Source: Allium sativum (lineage: Eukaryota > Streptophyta > Magnoliopsida > Asparagales > Amaryllidaceae). From it: DNA of 64,000 nt. The notes below the pieces were generated by a model that did not search any database, was not told where the DNA came from, and saw nothing but the letters and a program-made list of their open reading frames with translations. This document shows positions 1 to 9,962 of the stretch, piece after piece. The translations under genes were made by a program, and so were the position numbers. Within the stretch, counting starts at the first letter, position 1. Each line of letters starts with the position of its first letter. Location: the NCBI GenBank assembly GCA_030737875.1, contig CM060911.1, positions 53,773,501-53,837,500 of the forward strand, written 5' to 3'.

Positions 1-1400
1 TTAAAACAAAGTAAATTCTTTAAAACAACGCAATGCTTTTTAAAAAGAATGAAGCCGTTATAAGACTCAAGTCCCATCACACAATGCAACGCACACCGTA
101 GGATAGAGTTTTACCTTATAATGGCCAAAATATGCTTAATATGTGCAAAGCAAAATCACTTGATATTATTACTAGTGCATATATGTTTCAAAAGCGAATT
201 CAATCATTAATATCAATCATAGACGGTATAAGTGCCCCATACCACTATGTCGCCATACTAGTTCTACAATCAAATCGGTTATCTCGTATTGGAAATTGGA
301 TTTCCATCATGAGTCGAGGCAAGGGGCAAGCTCCTCTCCGCTTCGAGACACTCTAGCAAATGCCTCAGGACTACACACTCTGGGTAACCCTTGGAATCGG
401 CTGGGCTGGTCCTCCCTTACGTTTGAGGATTAGTTATTCCTGAACACGCATTTCCTGGTCCTTACAGACCTATAAACGAGGCGCCTCGCATTCCAACAAC
501 CACAAAGATGTAAGTAATATAAATGTCGGCCAGTTTAAGCACTGACACCATCATAACTAGAAAGAAACGTCGTGTTCTCCCAGTGGTCCTTATCCCGTTT
601 TTGACTCATACCTAGGTGTGAGGCTCGCGAATCCACGCTATACACAAAGCCAGGCCACGTAGGTCGTACTTTGATCATCGACCACAAGACTTTGCTTTGC
701 AATAGAAGCCTTGATCACTACATCTTGGCATGCCATATAGGCAATCCACTCCATACGACTGATTTCTATCGATATATAACCTCTGAGCTCATACGTCTCA
801 GAGAAGGGTGTTAAGCAAGAGAATAAATTCTCCACCACCAAACAGATATATACTTAACAGAGATCAATCAGCACAGAACAAAATCCAATGTCAGACACAC
901 AGTCCATTTACAAGTCCGTTCTAGGGCTGAACGAAACCGGAGGCACCATATTCCTCGCATATCCGTACAATCAACACATACGTCCAGACGACTACTACTT
1001 CCGTCCCTTCAAGGTAGCTACTCCTATCAGGAACCTCAGCAGCGCCCATCCATCCAATACGAAGATCGTCGGTCTTGAACCATCTTCGTATTTTCGACTT
1101 CGAATCGTTCGATCAATTATTTGAAATGAGGGTAAGCTCGGCCTTTTCAAATAATTCACGTATATTTAGAATTCAAATCAATTCTTTCCATGGTTAAATT
1201 ATTCGACATTCACATTTCAGTTCTTTAGTATAATTTTCATGTCAAACACATTCAACCATCAAATATAAAGCAAACCAAGTAAAATTTGTTTATTTCCATT
1301 CCATGTCGCTTATAATATTTTATAACGATTTTTTGCCATTTTTATTTATTTAAAAATGGCCATATTTAATCAAACGACGTTTCAGGTCATGCCGTGGCAC

Positions 1401-1888
1401 TGGCGCTGTTTTTCCCTAAATTTGTTTTACACATATCGGGAAATCTAACTGTTGGATTTCTACAAAGTTTATATCACTGGGAAGATATTTCCAAAGCGAA
1501 CCCAACGGTTCCAGTTTCGTGAAAATCCGACGGTCGGATCATCCGCACTAGTCGTTTGAAGTTACGGTTTCAAAATACGAACTGCAGCGTCGTTATTCGA
1601 TTTAATTTAATTATATTTATATTTATATATAAATATAATCGGTTCTGGCGCTGTTTTTCTTCAGAATTGAATTAAACATTCCAGACAATCCAACCGTTGG
1701 ATCTTTACAAAGTTGGTGCCGTTGGAAAGATATTTCAAAGGCGAACCCAACGGTTGCGGTTTCGGGAAAATCTGATGGTCGGATCTCTCGTACTAATCGA
1801 TTGAAGTTACGATTTCAAAACACGAACTGCACGGCCTCGATTCGTTTCAATTTTAATTATATTTATATATATAAATATAGTTCATTCT
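1401..1888. repeat. Two-copy tandem duplication, about 244 bp
   Basis: Two adjacent units start with 'tggcgctgttttt' at 1401 and 1645. Each continues through a 'caac.gttgg' block, 'gaagatattt', 'gcgaacccaacggtt' and 'gtcggatc', then an AT-rich tail (ttaattatatttatat). The units differ by many substitutions, so the duplication is old. It lies in the LTR fragment at the left of the window. Confidence 0.8.
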
Positions 1889-2111
1889 GCGATTTCAAAA
1901 TCGTTTTCACTTCAAATATTTCATAACGCCTTTATATTTCGAAAAATTTCGCCATAACCTCCTTTGTACGGGAAGGTGTTTGGAAATTTATTGGGCCGTA
2001 TTAGGTACCCAATAAATTCTAATAAGCATGCACATATTTATAGTGATATTTCCGGTGTCCACAGTGGAGTGTGTATAGATCATAACTCCAGAGAATAAAT
2101 TCTCGTCACCC

Positions 2112-2120
2112 TATAAATAG
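2112..2120 (+). promoter_or_regulatory. TATA-box-like site
   Basis: The sequence is TATAAATAG, preceded by CCC and followed by a T-rich, pyrimidine-rich stretch, as in plant LTR core promoters. It points rightward, opposite to the surrounding LTR fragment, so it could mark a small separate plus-strand insertion around 1978-2207. No TSD was found to prove that. Confidence 0.3.
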
Positions 2121-2207
2121 TTTTTGTGCCTTAATGACCAGAGAGACGTGTTTATTGTCATCTCCAGACCCGTATGGGGTTTTATTAATCTGGAAATTTA
2201 CTGTTAC

Positions 2208-2572
2208 AATTTATATATTCAGATCAGTCATCAGTTCAACCTGTAATATATAGTCATCGCCCTACGAGCCTCTCGCTCGTATGGTAAATCTTCAACCTCG
2301 TCACACAAGCTCCAAATGCTTATGTGGGATATGATGAAGTATGCCTATCGTCAAGATGTCTGCCATGTAGTGTAGTTCAAAATTAATTGTTACTATCCTA
2401 TGGCGATGTTTATTATTACACACAGAATAACCAGCACTCCGCATCCAATGGCATTCACAGGAGTTGATATAAAAATAAAATTGTGCAGCCAACTCATTAA
2501 GGCTTACCTATTTGTTAGGCACGCAAATAATTTCTTTACTCAACACCTAATCCATTTTCTTTGTTCAACACA

Positions 2573-2626
<54 letters not shown>

Positions 2627-2778
2627 TAACAAAGCTAATAATAATATTTCTAGCGAACAAATATTTATTTCAACACGTGTGTGTTTTCAGCGAGGCGTAT
2701 ACATGATAAAAGTAATATTTTTATCATCAGAAATATTTATTCAACACATGAATGTTTTTAGCACTTCATATTCACAAT
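2208..2778. other. Non-coding AT-rich stretch with TG/TA microsatellite
   Basis: No gene is visible. At 2573-2623 there is a (TG)n run passing into a (TA)n run. From about 2530 the words 'ttcaacacat' and 'caacacgtgtgtg' begin to appear. These are degenerate versions of the motif that makes up the 127-bp tandem repeat immediately downstream. Confidence 0.6.
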
Positions 2779-3165
2779 AAAAATGTAATTTTTATTGTTA
2801 AAGCAATTTATTTAAAACACGAATACCATTCAACTCATGAATTTCTATTCAACGAATGAATTTCTATTCAACACATGAATGTCCTCTATAGTTTGTATAT
2901 ATAATAAAAATGTGATTTTTATTGTTAAAGTAATTTATTTAAAACGCAAATACCATTCAACACATGAATTTCTATTCAACGAACGAATTTCTATTCAACA
3001 CATGAATGTTCTCTATAGTTTGTATATATAATAAAAATGTGATTTTTATTGTTAAAGTAATTTATTTAAAACACGAATATCATTCAACACATGAATTTCT
3101 ATTCAACAAATGAATTTCTGTTCAACACATGAATGTGGTTTCAACATATGAAAATAATTTCAACA
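2779..3165. repeat. 127-bp tandem repeat, three copies
   Basis: Units start with 'aaaaatgt(a/g)atttttatt' at 2779, 2906 and 3033, giving a constant period of 127. Each unit holds several shorter copies of a motif like 'attcaacacatgaatttct', so this is a higher-order repeat of a roughly 17-19 base word. The last unit degrades into further 'ttcaacaaatg' copies up to about 3190. The copies are about 95% alike by eye, which suggests recent amplification. Confidence 0.85.
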
Positions 3166-3179
3166 AATGGAAATAATTC

Positions 3180-3570
3180 TAACAAATGAATTTTCAGAAA
3201 GGTCGCTATAGAGAATATATAGCTCTTGAAAAAAGACATTTTGCAAACGACCTCGGAATTCGACGAAACCGCTTTTGTTGGATCCGGGATGTCAAACTAT
3301 TGCTAGGTTTCAAATTTTATAATTTTTGAAGCTAGTATGTGAGTGTGGCAAAAGAAAATATGATTGGTCAATTTCTGTCAAATTGGATCGACCAGAAAAT
3401 GGCCATTTTTCAAACGATCTCAGAATTCGACGAAACTAGTTTTGTTGGGACCATAGCGTCAAAACATAGCTAGATTTATTTTTATGGAATTTTTCAAATC
3501 AGTTTGTGGCCCTGGCAAATTGAAATGTACGTTAAAATTGAATATTGAATGTTTTATACTTTAATTTGAA
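3180..3570 (+). mobile_element. LTR-derived fragment, plus orientation
   Basis: This stretch matches the reverse complement of about 49560-49930 in the solo LTR at 47250-50302. Shared landmarks are 'cgacgaaac..ttttgttgga', 'tgtgagtgtggc' and 'gtggccc.ggcaaattgaaatg'. A second internal copy of the 'aaacga.ctc.gaattcgacgaaac' word lies near 3412. The first few hundred bases of the LTR are missing and the 127-bp repeat stands in their place. It is a diverged relic, not a whole LTR. Confidence 0.55.
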
Positions 3571-4252
3571 GAATAACTGACTGTAACAAAATTGGCCTAC
3601 GAAACGTATCCCATTGTGTCCGGGATGGGGATATTTAGCTAGGGGCAACAGTCGTTGGGTTGAAATTGGTGTTCGTTTAGACAAAAGTAAAAAGAAAAGA
3701 AAAGAAAATTTTCTTATGTAGTTGTACTTGGATAGGAAAATAGGAAATCTTTATAGAATAGTTATGTAAAAATCCAAGTACAATTAAAAAAGGTACATAA
3801 AAGAAAAACGAAAAGTGTGAATTTATCCGTTTTATTTCTTTTTGTAACATAAGAAATCGAATTTGAAAAATTAAATTTTTCTAAATTTCGAATTTAATAA
3901 TGGTTGGTAGGATTTTGGAAGCAACAATTGGATGAACTATGCCCTTATTCTGTAAGAGTGTGGCAAACTTTGGGTGAAAAATGTTTTGATTTTTCAGAAA
4001 TATTGCATTCATATAGAACTGCAAGTATATTTAGGATATGAGCATCATGTTTTGGAAGAGTTTTTAAAAGTTTGCATACATATAGGTGGTACCAAATTAA
4101 GCAAATATGCAATACTATGATGTATTTCACTTTGCAGATGTGTGCAATGTTTGCAAAAATTGGATGCACACATGATGGTTGGATATATGCGAGGGATTAT
4201 CCATTTTACCTCTATCGAATTTCGGGGACGAAATTCTTTAAGGGTGGAAGAA
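3571..4252 (+). mobile_element. 3' internal end of a plus-strand Ty3/gypsy element with polypurine tract
   Basis: The last 40 bases before the LTR read 'gaatttcggggacgaaattc' followed by 'tttaagggtggaagaa'. This is the standard end of plant gypsy internal regions, with a degenerate polypurine tract abutting the LTR at 4253. From about 3820 onward the sequence matches the reverse complement of 14168-14600. That is the equivalent part of the LARD-type element, sharing 'attggatgaactatgc..'. The two elements are therefore related. I see no pol coding upstream. The 5' part of the element must lie left of the window or be deleted. Confidence 0.65.
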
Positions 4253-4556
4253 TGTAACACCCCGCATTTTTAATGTAATTAAATATATTTATATGCATGG
4301 ATGTATAAATAATGGTGATACACAGTTTAGATTAATACATACGTTGAAGAGAAGAAAATTTTGTACGATAACAATGTATGTAATAGAAAAAGATAATAAA
4401 ATAAAAATACTTAATTTAAATATCAGGAAATAAGTAAAACAGATGTCATCATTGCGTTCGCCTGTAAATTTTGGTTCAGATGGACACTAAGTTTGCGCAA
4501 AACGGATAACGTATGAAGAAGTTGTAAGCCGCATAAGTTTATATACACGTAGGATA

Positions 4557-4588
<32 letters not shown>

Positions 4589-4956
4589 ATTATATATATA
4601 TATATATATATATTATATGCATTGACATAATTAAGAAAAAGTAATGTACAATAAGGAATGTGCATTTAAAGAGGAGAATGAAAATAAATTCATATGCGCA
4701 TTCATTGTAGAAATTATTATGCACTTAAAAGATTGAATGTATTTGAAAAGAAAGCATTAAGTACTCTTTTTGGAACCGACAGAGGTTGAAATAAATGTGT
4801 CATATTTTTTTAGTATGAACATTGCTCGATTTAAATGTTTGGAGACTAGATGCATGCACATGTGATTTTTTATAGCAAGTATGTAAATAAAAAAATTGCA
4901 TATTTATGACTTCAACAAATTGGGTTGAGTTTGACTAAATGTTAAGTATTTGGTAT

Positions 4957-5032
<76 letters not shown>

Positions 5033-5617
5033 TCAACACTAATTTGAGATTAGGGGAATCTGTTTTAATGGTACGAAATGAAATTGGTAAATTCAAGACA
5101 TTAATGTTATATTTAGGGATAATATAATGGTTACATTAAATATGGAAAAAGAGAGTATATGTGGTAAATGCATTTAGGCGTTTCAAATATGACATCAATA
5201 GAAAAACAATGAATAAATAGCCATCAATAATGGCTATGAGAAGGAAAAAATAAAAAAGATATTAAATTCTCTTTAGTAAAATAGTTAACACATACTATAT
5301 TTTCCTACGATTAAAGAAATAAAGGCATAGTTGGATACCATATTTGATAAGAACATGAGTGTAAGTAGACTTATGGTATTTATTTACATAAATAAATAAT
5401 AGTTATGTTAAAGAGGTAGAGAAAAATAAATTGTTGCCTTGTTTAAATAAAAGATAAAGGGAAACAAATTTTATACGGTTAAGGTAAAAACAAAGGAATG
5501 GTTTTGCTAAATAAATCTTCATTAATGTTCTTTAACAAATAAAAGAGGGCTTTTATAATTTAGTAGCGGAAGTTTCTGGATACCTTAATCCAGTGGTCCG
5601 AAACGCACACAAAATCC

Positions 5618-5626
5618 TATAAATAC
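5618..5626 (+). promoter_or_regulatory. TATA box of the 4253-9612 LTR
   Basis: TATAAATAC is preceded by a pyrimidine/cytosine context. About 35 bases downstream lies a (CT)n tract (5656-5676), the usual look of a plant LTR promoter and leader. It sits about 1.37 kb into the LTR, so U3 would be of that length. The remaining 4 kb would be R/U5, which is unusually long. Confidence 0.5.
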
Positions 5627-6633
5627 AACATTGGTTTGACATAATATAGCCTCCATTTCTCTCTCTCTCTCTCTCAAATATTTTCGTTAAGAAAATAAAA
5701 GTATATATATATACATTCAAAAGAAAAGAAAAAAAGAGAGGCGTTTATACAAACTAGAAAGGAATTCTTTTAGAGAACCATGGCTACAATGAAGGAAAAG
5801 AAGTCAGATGCCTAGATCTACGCTGCGCAAAAAGGGAGAAAGCCATGGATCAGATCTAGAATTGAAGAACATACAAGTGAGTGGATTTAAAATACATTTT
5901 TGTAGAATAATGGATCTATCGTTCTCTATTCCCCATTTACACACATAATAAACCTATTGAACGATCAAATCTAATAAAGTTCACCTATGCCTAATAATGC
6001 TATCATATGCTTAATTATGATCAGTTATTTTATGCCTACGTTGGATTTCCTCCTTTTACTCTTCCCTTTTCATTTTTATAGTTAGGCTATCTTCGAGCCT
6101 ATCCCTATTGTAGATTTATGCGATTAAACGATATTGAGAATAAAAGGGAAAAGTTTGATTTGGGTATTATATGTAATTGGGAGGTATAGGGGCATAACTT
6201 ATAATGGGGTTTTGGGAATAATTCTGATTAGAATTATGAATGTAACTATTGGTATATGAATCAAATTGGAATTATAAATATAACTATGGGTATATGAATC
6301 ATATTGGAATTATGAATGTAAATTGGGATTACAAGTTGAATTGGGAAAAATTGGGAAATTTGTAATAAAATGAGATTTGGCATAAGTTTGTTTGGGCATA
6401 ATTGAGTATAACTTGTATACATGAGATTTGGCATAAATTGTTAATAACAATGAATGCAAATTGATTTGGCATAATTTGATATAACTTGTATACGTGGGAT
6501 TATAGGTATAATTTGGATTAAAATTACAAACATAATTTAGACTAGAAATTATGGGTAATTGGAATATATTATAATCTAAGATTTGAAATTGGGACTTGAA
6601 TCAAGAAAGTGAAAATGAACTCTTAAAGCATGA

Positions 6634-6843
6634 GGTTAGATTCAGATTGCAGTATAAGCCTGCCCGGAACTGCCCGGCATATCCAGCAACCGCAATTTGG
6701 TAATCTAATATGAGAGGTCAAAGGCAGAAACTAGATGCGTAATAATGCAAAGACACGGGTTAGATTCAGATTGCGGTATAAACCTGCCCGGAACCGCTCG
6801 GCATATCCAGCAACCGCAAACGGTAATCTAATGTGGGAGGTCT
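6634..6843. repeat. Two-copy tandem repeat, period about 124 bp
   Basis: Two units start with 'ggttagattcagattgc' at 6634 and 6758. Both contain 'cctgcccggaac', 'cggcatatccagcaaccgca' and 'ggtaatctaat'. They lie inside the long LTR. Confidence 0.75.
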
Positions 6844-6874
6844 TGTAAGATTAGGGTTATAATGAATTAATGAA

Positions 6875-7391
6875 CACTTAACCAAGATGAGACATGTGGG
6901 AAGACATGGGAATAATAAAAGGGTTAAGTGGGTGCAGGCCCGGCCCAAGGGACAGCCCACCAAGCCCTTGGGCTTGGGCAGCCCACTGGGCCGGGGCAAC
7001 TCATTAGTAAATTTTGTTTTAACTATTTAATATACGAGCCATAAAAGAAATGCTAAACAGAGAAATAGGTAGTTGGGCTGTTGGGGTCTTGTAATTTTCT
7101 AAATGATGCAAGTTCAAACCTGGGTAAACACATTTGCTAGTATTTCCCTCCTGTGTTATTTGCTTTGTGGGCTCGAACATTACAAATTTTGTTTTGTGGG
7201 TTTGGACTGTGTGGGCTTGGACATTACAAATTTTGCTTTGTGGGCTTGGACATCAAAATTTCTGGGCTAGCACTAAGTGGGTGACATGGGTAGCATGGAT
7301 TACATGGGTAGCATGTACAACATAGATAATAAGCACTTAACCAAGATAAGACATGTGGTAAGACATGGGAATAATAAAGGGTTAAGTGGGT
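6875..7391. repeat. 59-bp direct repeats flanking a roughly 400-bp segment
   Basis: The block starting 'cacttaaccaagat' and ending 'gggttaagtgggt' occurs at 6875-6933 and again at 7334-7391. The segment between begins with a GC-rich, self-complementary stretch (about 6934-7003) built of 'ggcccggccc', 'agcccttgggct' and 'gggccgggg'. It continues with repeats of 'tgtgggctTggacattacaaatttt'-like words, and could be a small insertion or an unequal-crossover product. Confidence 0.6.
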
Positions 7392-8828
7392 AACGTGGAT
7401 AGCACGGATAATTCATTAAATTGGAATACTTAACCTAATTAAATCTGTAGTGGTGTTATGAACCAATTCAATTGATCAGGGGTTAAGTAAACTTGTTAAA
7501 GAAATGGAAAGGAAAGATAATAGGTAGGCTTGTCCTAGGGACAGGTGGGAATTATAACTTATGTAATAAGGTAAGTTATAATGAACGATAGGGGAAGATG
7601 AAATAACTTATGTAATAAAGTTGTACTTATCGAAGATTAAGTAATTAACGAGAATAAGAATTAATCTACAAATGAGGATAACATAAGATATATGAATGAA
7701 AAGAGAAATTTAATAGTAAACCTTAGTTAAGAAAACAAAGTTAGTAAGTAAATTATGACAAATTATAATGATAGTGTAAGACGAGATTATGATTAAATGA
7801 GGAAGAAGAAGGAAAACTTATGGAGATAAGTAAGTTGTATTTAATCATAAAAGTTGATTGACATGTTAATAGAAAACATGTAAATTGAGATGCACTTAAT
7901 TATAAATTAAGCAGAACATGTTATTGCAACCATCAGATGGGACAAAGAATAGTGTAAAGAGAATAAATTATGAATATTGAATTACAATAGAGAGAATAAC
8001 ATGTTGTGGGCTTATTAATGAACTTAAATGAATTAAGTTATGAATGAGGTTAATAAATAAGAGAAACTTGGTAACTTGAATAAGAAGTCAAGGGAAAATG
8101 GGAACAATCAAGTTAACGGGAAATCTGTTGAGGTGGAGCAAGCGCGTAATTGATGATTAGACATAGGATCTAATGACATAGTAAACTGAGGCGCTTGGGA
8201 CGGTCCGTATGTTATAGGATGAATAACCAAATGGGGTAGATAATCGTGGTGTCGTAAGGAACGAGGGGAGCGCACGTACATTTGATTAGTTTGTTAGCTC
8301 CAACGGACTGGAAGGGGAAGCACGCGGCTTCCTCAGACGTTAAAGGTGCTCCTGATAGTCCTCTGTGGTGATTTAGCTTCGGGCTAGGATTACAGAGGTT
8401 GGGTCTGCGCGTAACTATCAGGTGGGTGGGCCTTGACTGCACAAGTAGGGGGTAGTCAGAATGTTGTGATGTGGTGACATTAAGGGTAGCTCGGCGGTTG
8501 CCTCACTTCGGAGGCGGAGGGTCAGGACCAACAAAGATAGTATAGATCATCGAGAACCTGTCATCGGCAGCTAGCGAGATGCGGAAAGACTAGAGTTTAA
8601 CCCAAGAAGCCATCGACCTTTCACTATCGAGGCGATGGTTGAGGGTAGATGCCACATGGATATTTTGAATGTTTGCTTAGTGGCTTGTCGCTTAGCTCTT
8701 GTAGTCTTTACTAGTTAAGGGAGGGGCCGAGGTGGGGCCATAGCCACCATAGGAAAACAAACCCTAGGGGTATTTGTGTGAGAGGCTCTTAAAGGCGGGC
8801 CTGCACAAATATAAGGGAAGCTCCCGAC

Positions 8829-8861
8829 CGAGTTCCGTGTCTAGCCCTGCCACGGAACTCG
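8829..8861. repeat. Perfect 11-bp hairpin in LTR
   Basis: Arms CGAGTTCCGTG and CACGGAACTCG flank an 11-base loop. The surrounding 8.2-9.2 kb is more GC-rich than the rest of the LTR, so the transcript could fold strongly here. Confidence 0.6.
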
Positions 8862-9761
8862 AGCACGCACACATGATAGGTGTGCGGGTTAGGCATCGAA
8901 TACGTTTGGCGATACGTACTGGGAAATTCTAGGTACACACATGTCTGCTCTGGGTGGTGTATCGTAGACTAGAGGGCATTATTCGATGATGGCAGCCATT
9001 ACGCCTACGTAATATAGTTATAGTGGTTCCATGCAGACGTAGCGTCGTTATATACAGATATCAGTACGTCACTCGGACATAGGATGAGGGATTGCATATA
9101 TTCCTGCGATGATATGGTGAGGACCGTGCGAGTAGGGTACCACGGGGTGTACCTTAATTTGGGGGTGGCTACATATACATTATATTATGTTGATCTACTA
9201 GGGAGTAGATGGGTACAACGAGTGTGTGTAAGCGTGGAGCGCTGTTGACACCAATAACCTGATAAATAAGAAAATATAACTGGACGGTATATGTAGGATT
9301 ATCCAAAGTGTGTACTTTAAATTCATTCACACAGAACTTATGTTCTGACCCTCTCCTCATAACACAGTTGCAGGTTAGGCTTAAGACAGAGATGTTATAG
9401 CTTGAATATTGGCTAGGCAGTAATATTATTGTTAAGGTAAAGCTACGTTTTGATTATATTATATCTTGTTCCTTCCACTATGAGATGTTTTCTGTACTCT
9501 GACATGTTTTAAGTCTCTGTCTTTTTCTGTAGGATACCAGAGCAAACCAACATGGGTTTCGATGGATTCGGTTTTTGAAAAAAATCGGTCTGTCGAGATC
9601 CGGGTTGTTACAACATTCTGAGCTTTCATCCTGTTTGTTCCAAACCGATATTCTAATGAATTAAGTTGTTTGTAGCAATATATACTCATTTGTACTCAAT
9701 TTCCAAGTTATCCAACGTCCAAATCTAGAGCGTAACAGTCTTGTAAAAAGGTAGGTTAACA

Positions 9762-9962
9762 CTAGCCCCCAAGACATATCTTTCTATGGAAGATATATTT
9801 TGTACAAGCCCAATGTTTGCAATTCGGATTGTTCATGGGTGTCATGCTAAAGATCACAATCTCGTCGGATCGTTTATTTGTTTTTCAACCTTACTAAGCA
9901 GACACCAGTGGCTTTGCCGAGCCATTGTCGGGTTCCAAGATCTCTTCCAGGTTGATCCTTGC
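9762..9962 (-). mobile_element. 3' internal end and polypurine tract of the Tat-like element
   Basis: On the minus strand the sequence ends TCTTGGGGGCTAG directly against TGTTAACC at 9761, a clear polypurine tract that fixes element orientation. The rest contains words such as 'ctcgtcgg' and 'gccgagccattgtcggg' that also occur in the repeat array at 42970-43830. The two sides of the LARD insertion were therefore once continuous. Confidence 0.65.

Larger units (their letters stand above)
1..2207 (-). mobile_element. Partial Ty3/gypsy LTR, reverse orientation, cut by window start
   Basis: Bases 1 to about 1140 align closely by eye with 47755-48840, which lies inside a solo LTR bounded by TG/CA ends. 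Shared stretches include the block around 888-960 and its partner near 48568-48640. The window therefore opens roughly 500 bases inside this LTR. After about 1150 the two copies diverge. The 1401-1888 part still resembles LTR-start sequence of its relatives, with 'gttggaaagatatt' followed by the 'cgaactgc' region. The right edge at 2207 (..ctgttaca, reading TGTAACAG on the minus strand) is a guess, because no target duplication can be tested. There is no coding content. Confidence 0.6.
4253..9612 (+). mobile_element. 3' LTR (5.4 kb) of the plus-strand gypsy element
   Basis: The LTR opens with TGTAACACCCCGCATTTTT directly after the polypurine tract and closes with GATCCGGGTTGTTACA at 9612. Immediately after 9612 the sequence becomes recognisable as the LTR of another element: 9613-9761 matches about 46433-46577. 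So 9612 is a true insertion edge, with ACATT (9613-9617) as the expected right target duplication. The left duplication is not in the window. At 5.36 kb this is a very long LTR. It holds a TATA box, microsatellites at 4557-4615, 4957-5027 and 5656-5676, tandem repeats near 6.7 kb and a hairpin near 8.8 kb. No coding region was found. Confidence 0.75.

Noticed and set aside
1978..2207. A possible small solo copia-like LTR (TGTTTGG...GTTACA) around the TATA box at 2112.
   Set aside because: The flanks (GAAGG and ATTTA) do not form a target duplication and the ends are not a convincing inverted pair.
2400..2780. A 126-codon plus-strand frame.
   Set aside because: Its centre is a Val-Cys and Tyr-Ile string from the TG/TA microsatellite; no protein similarity.
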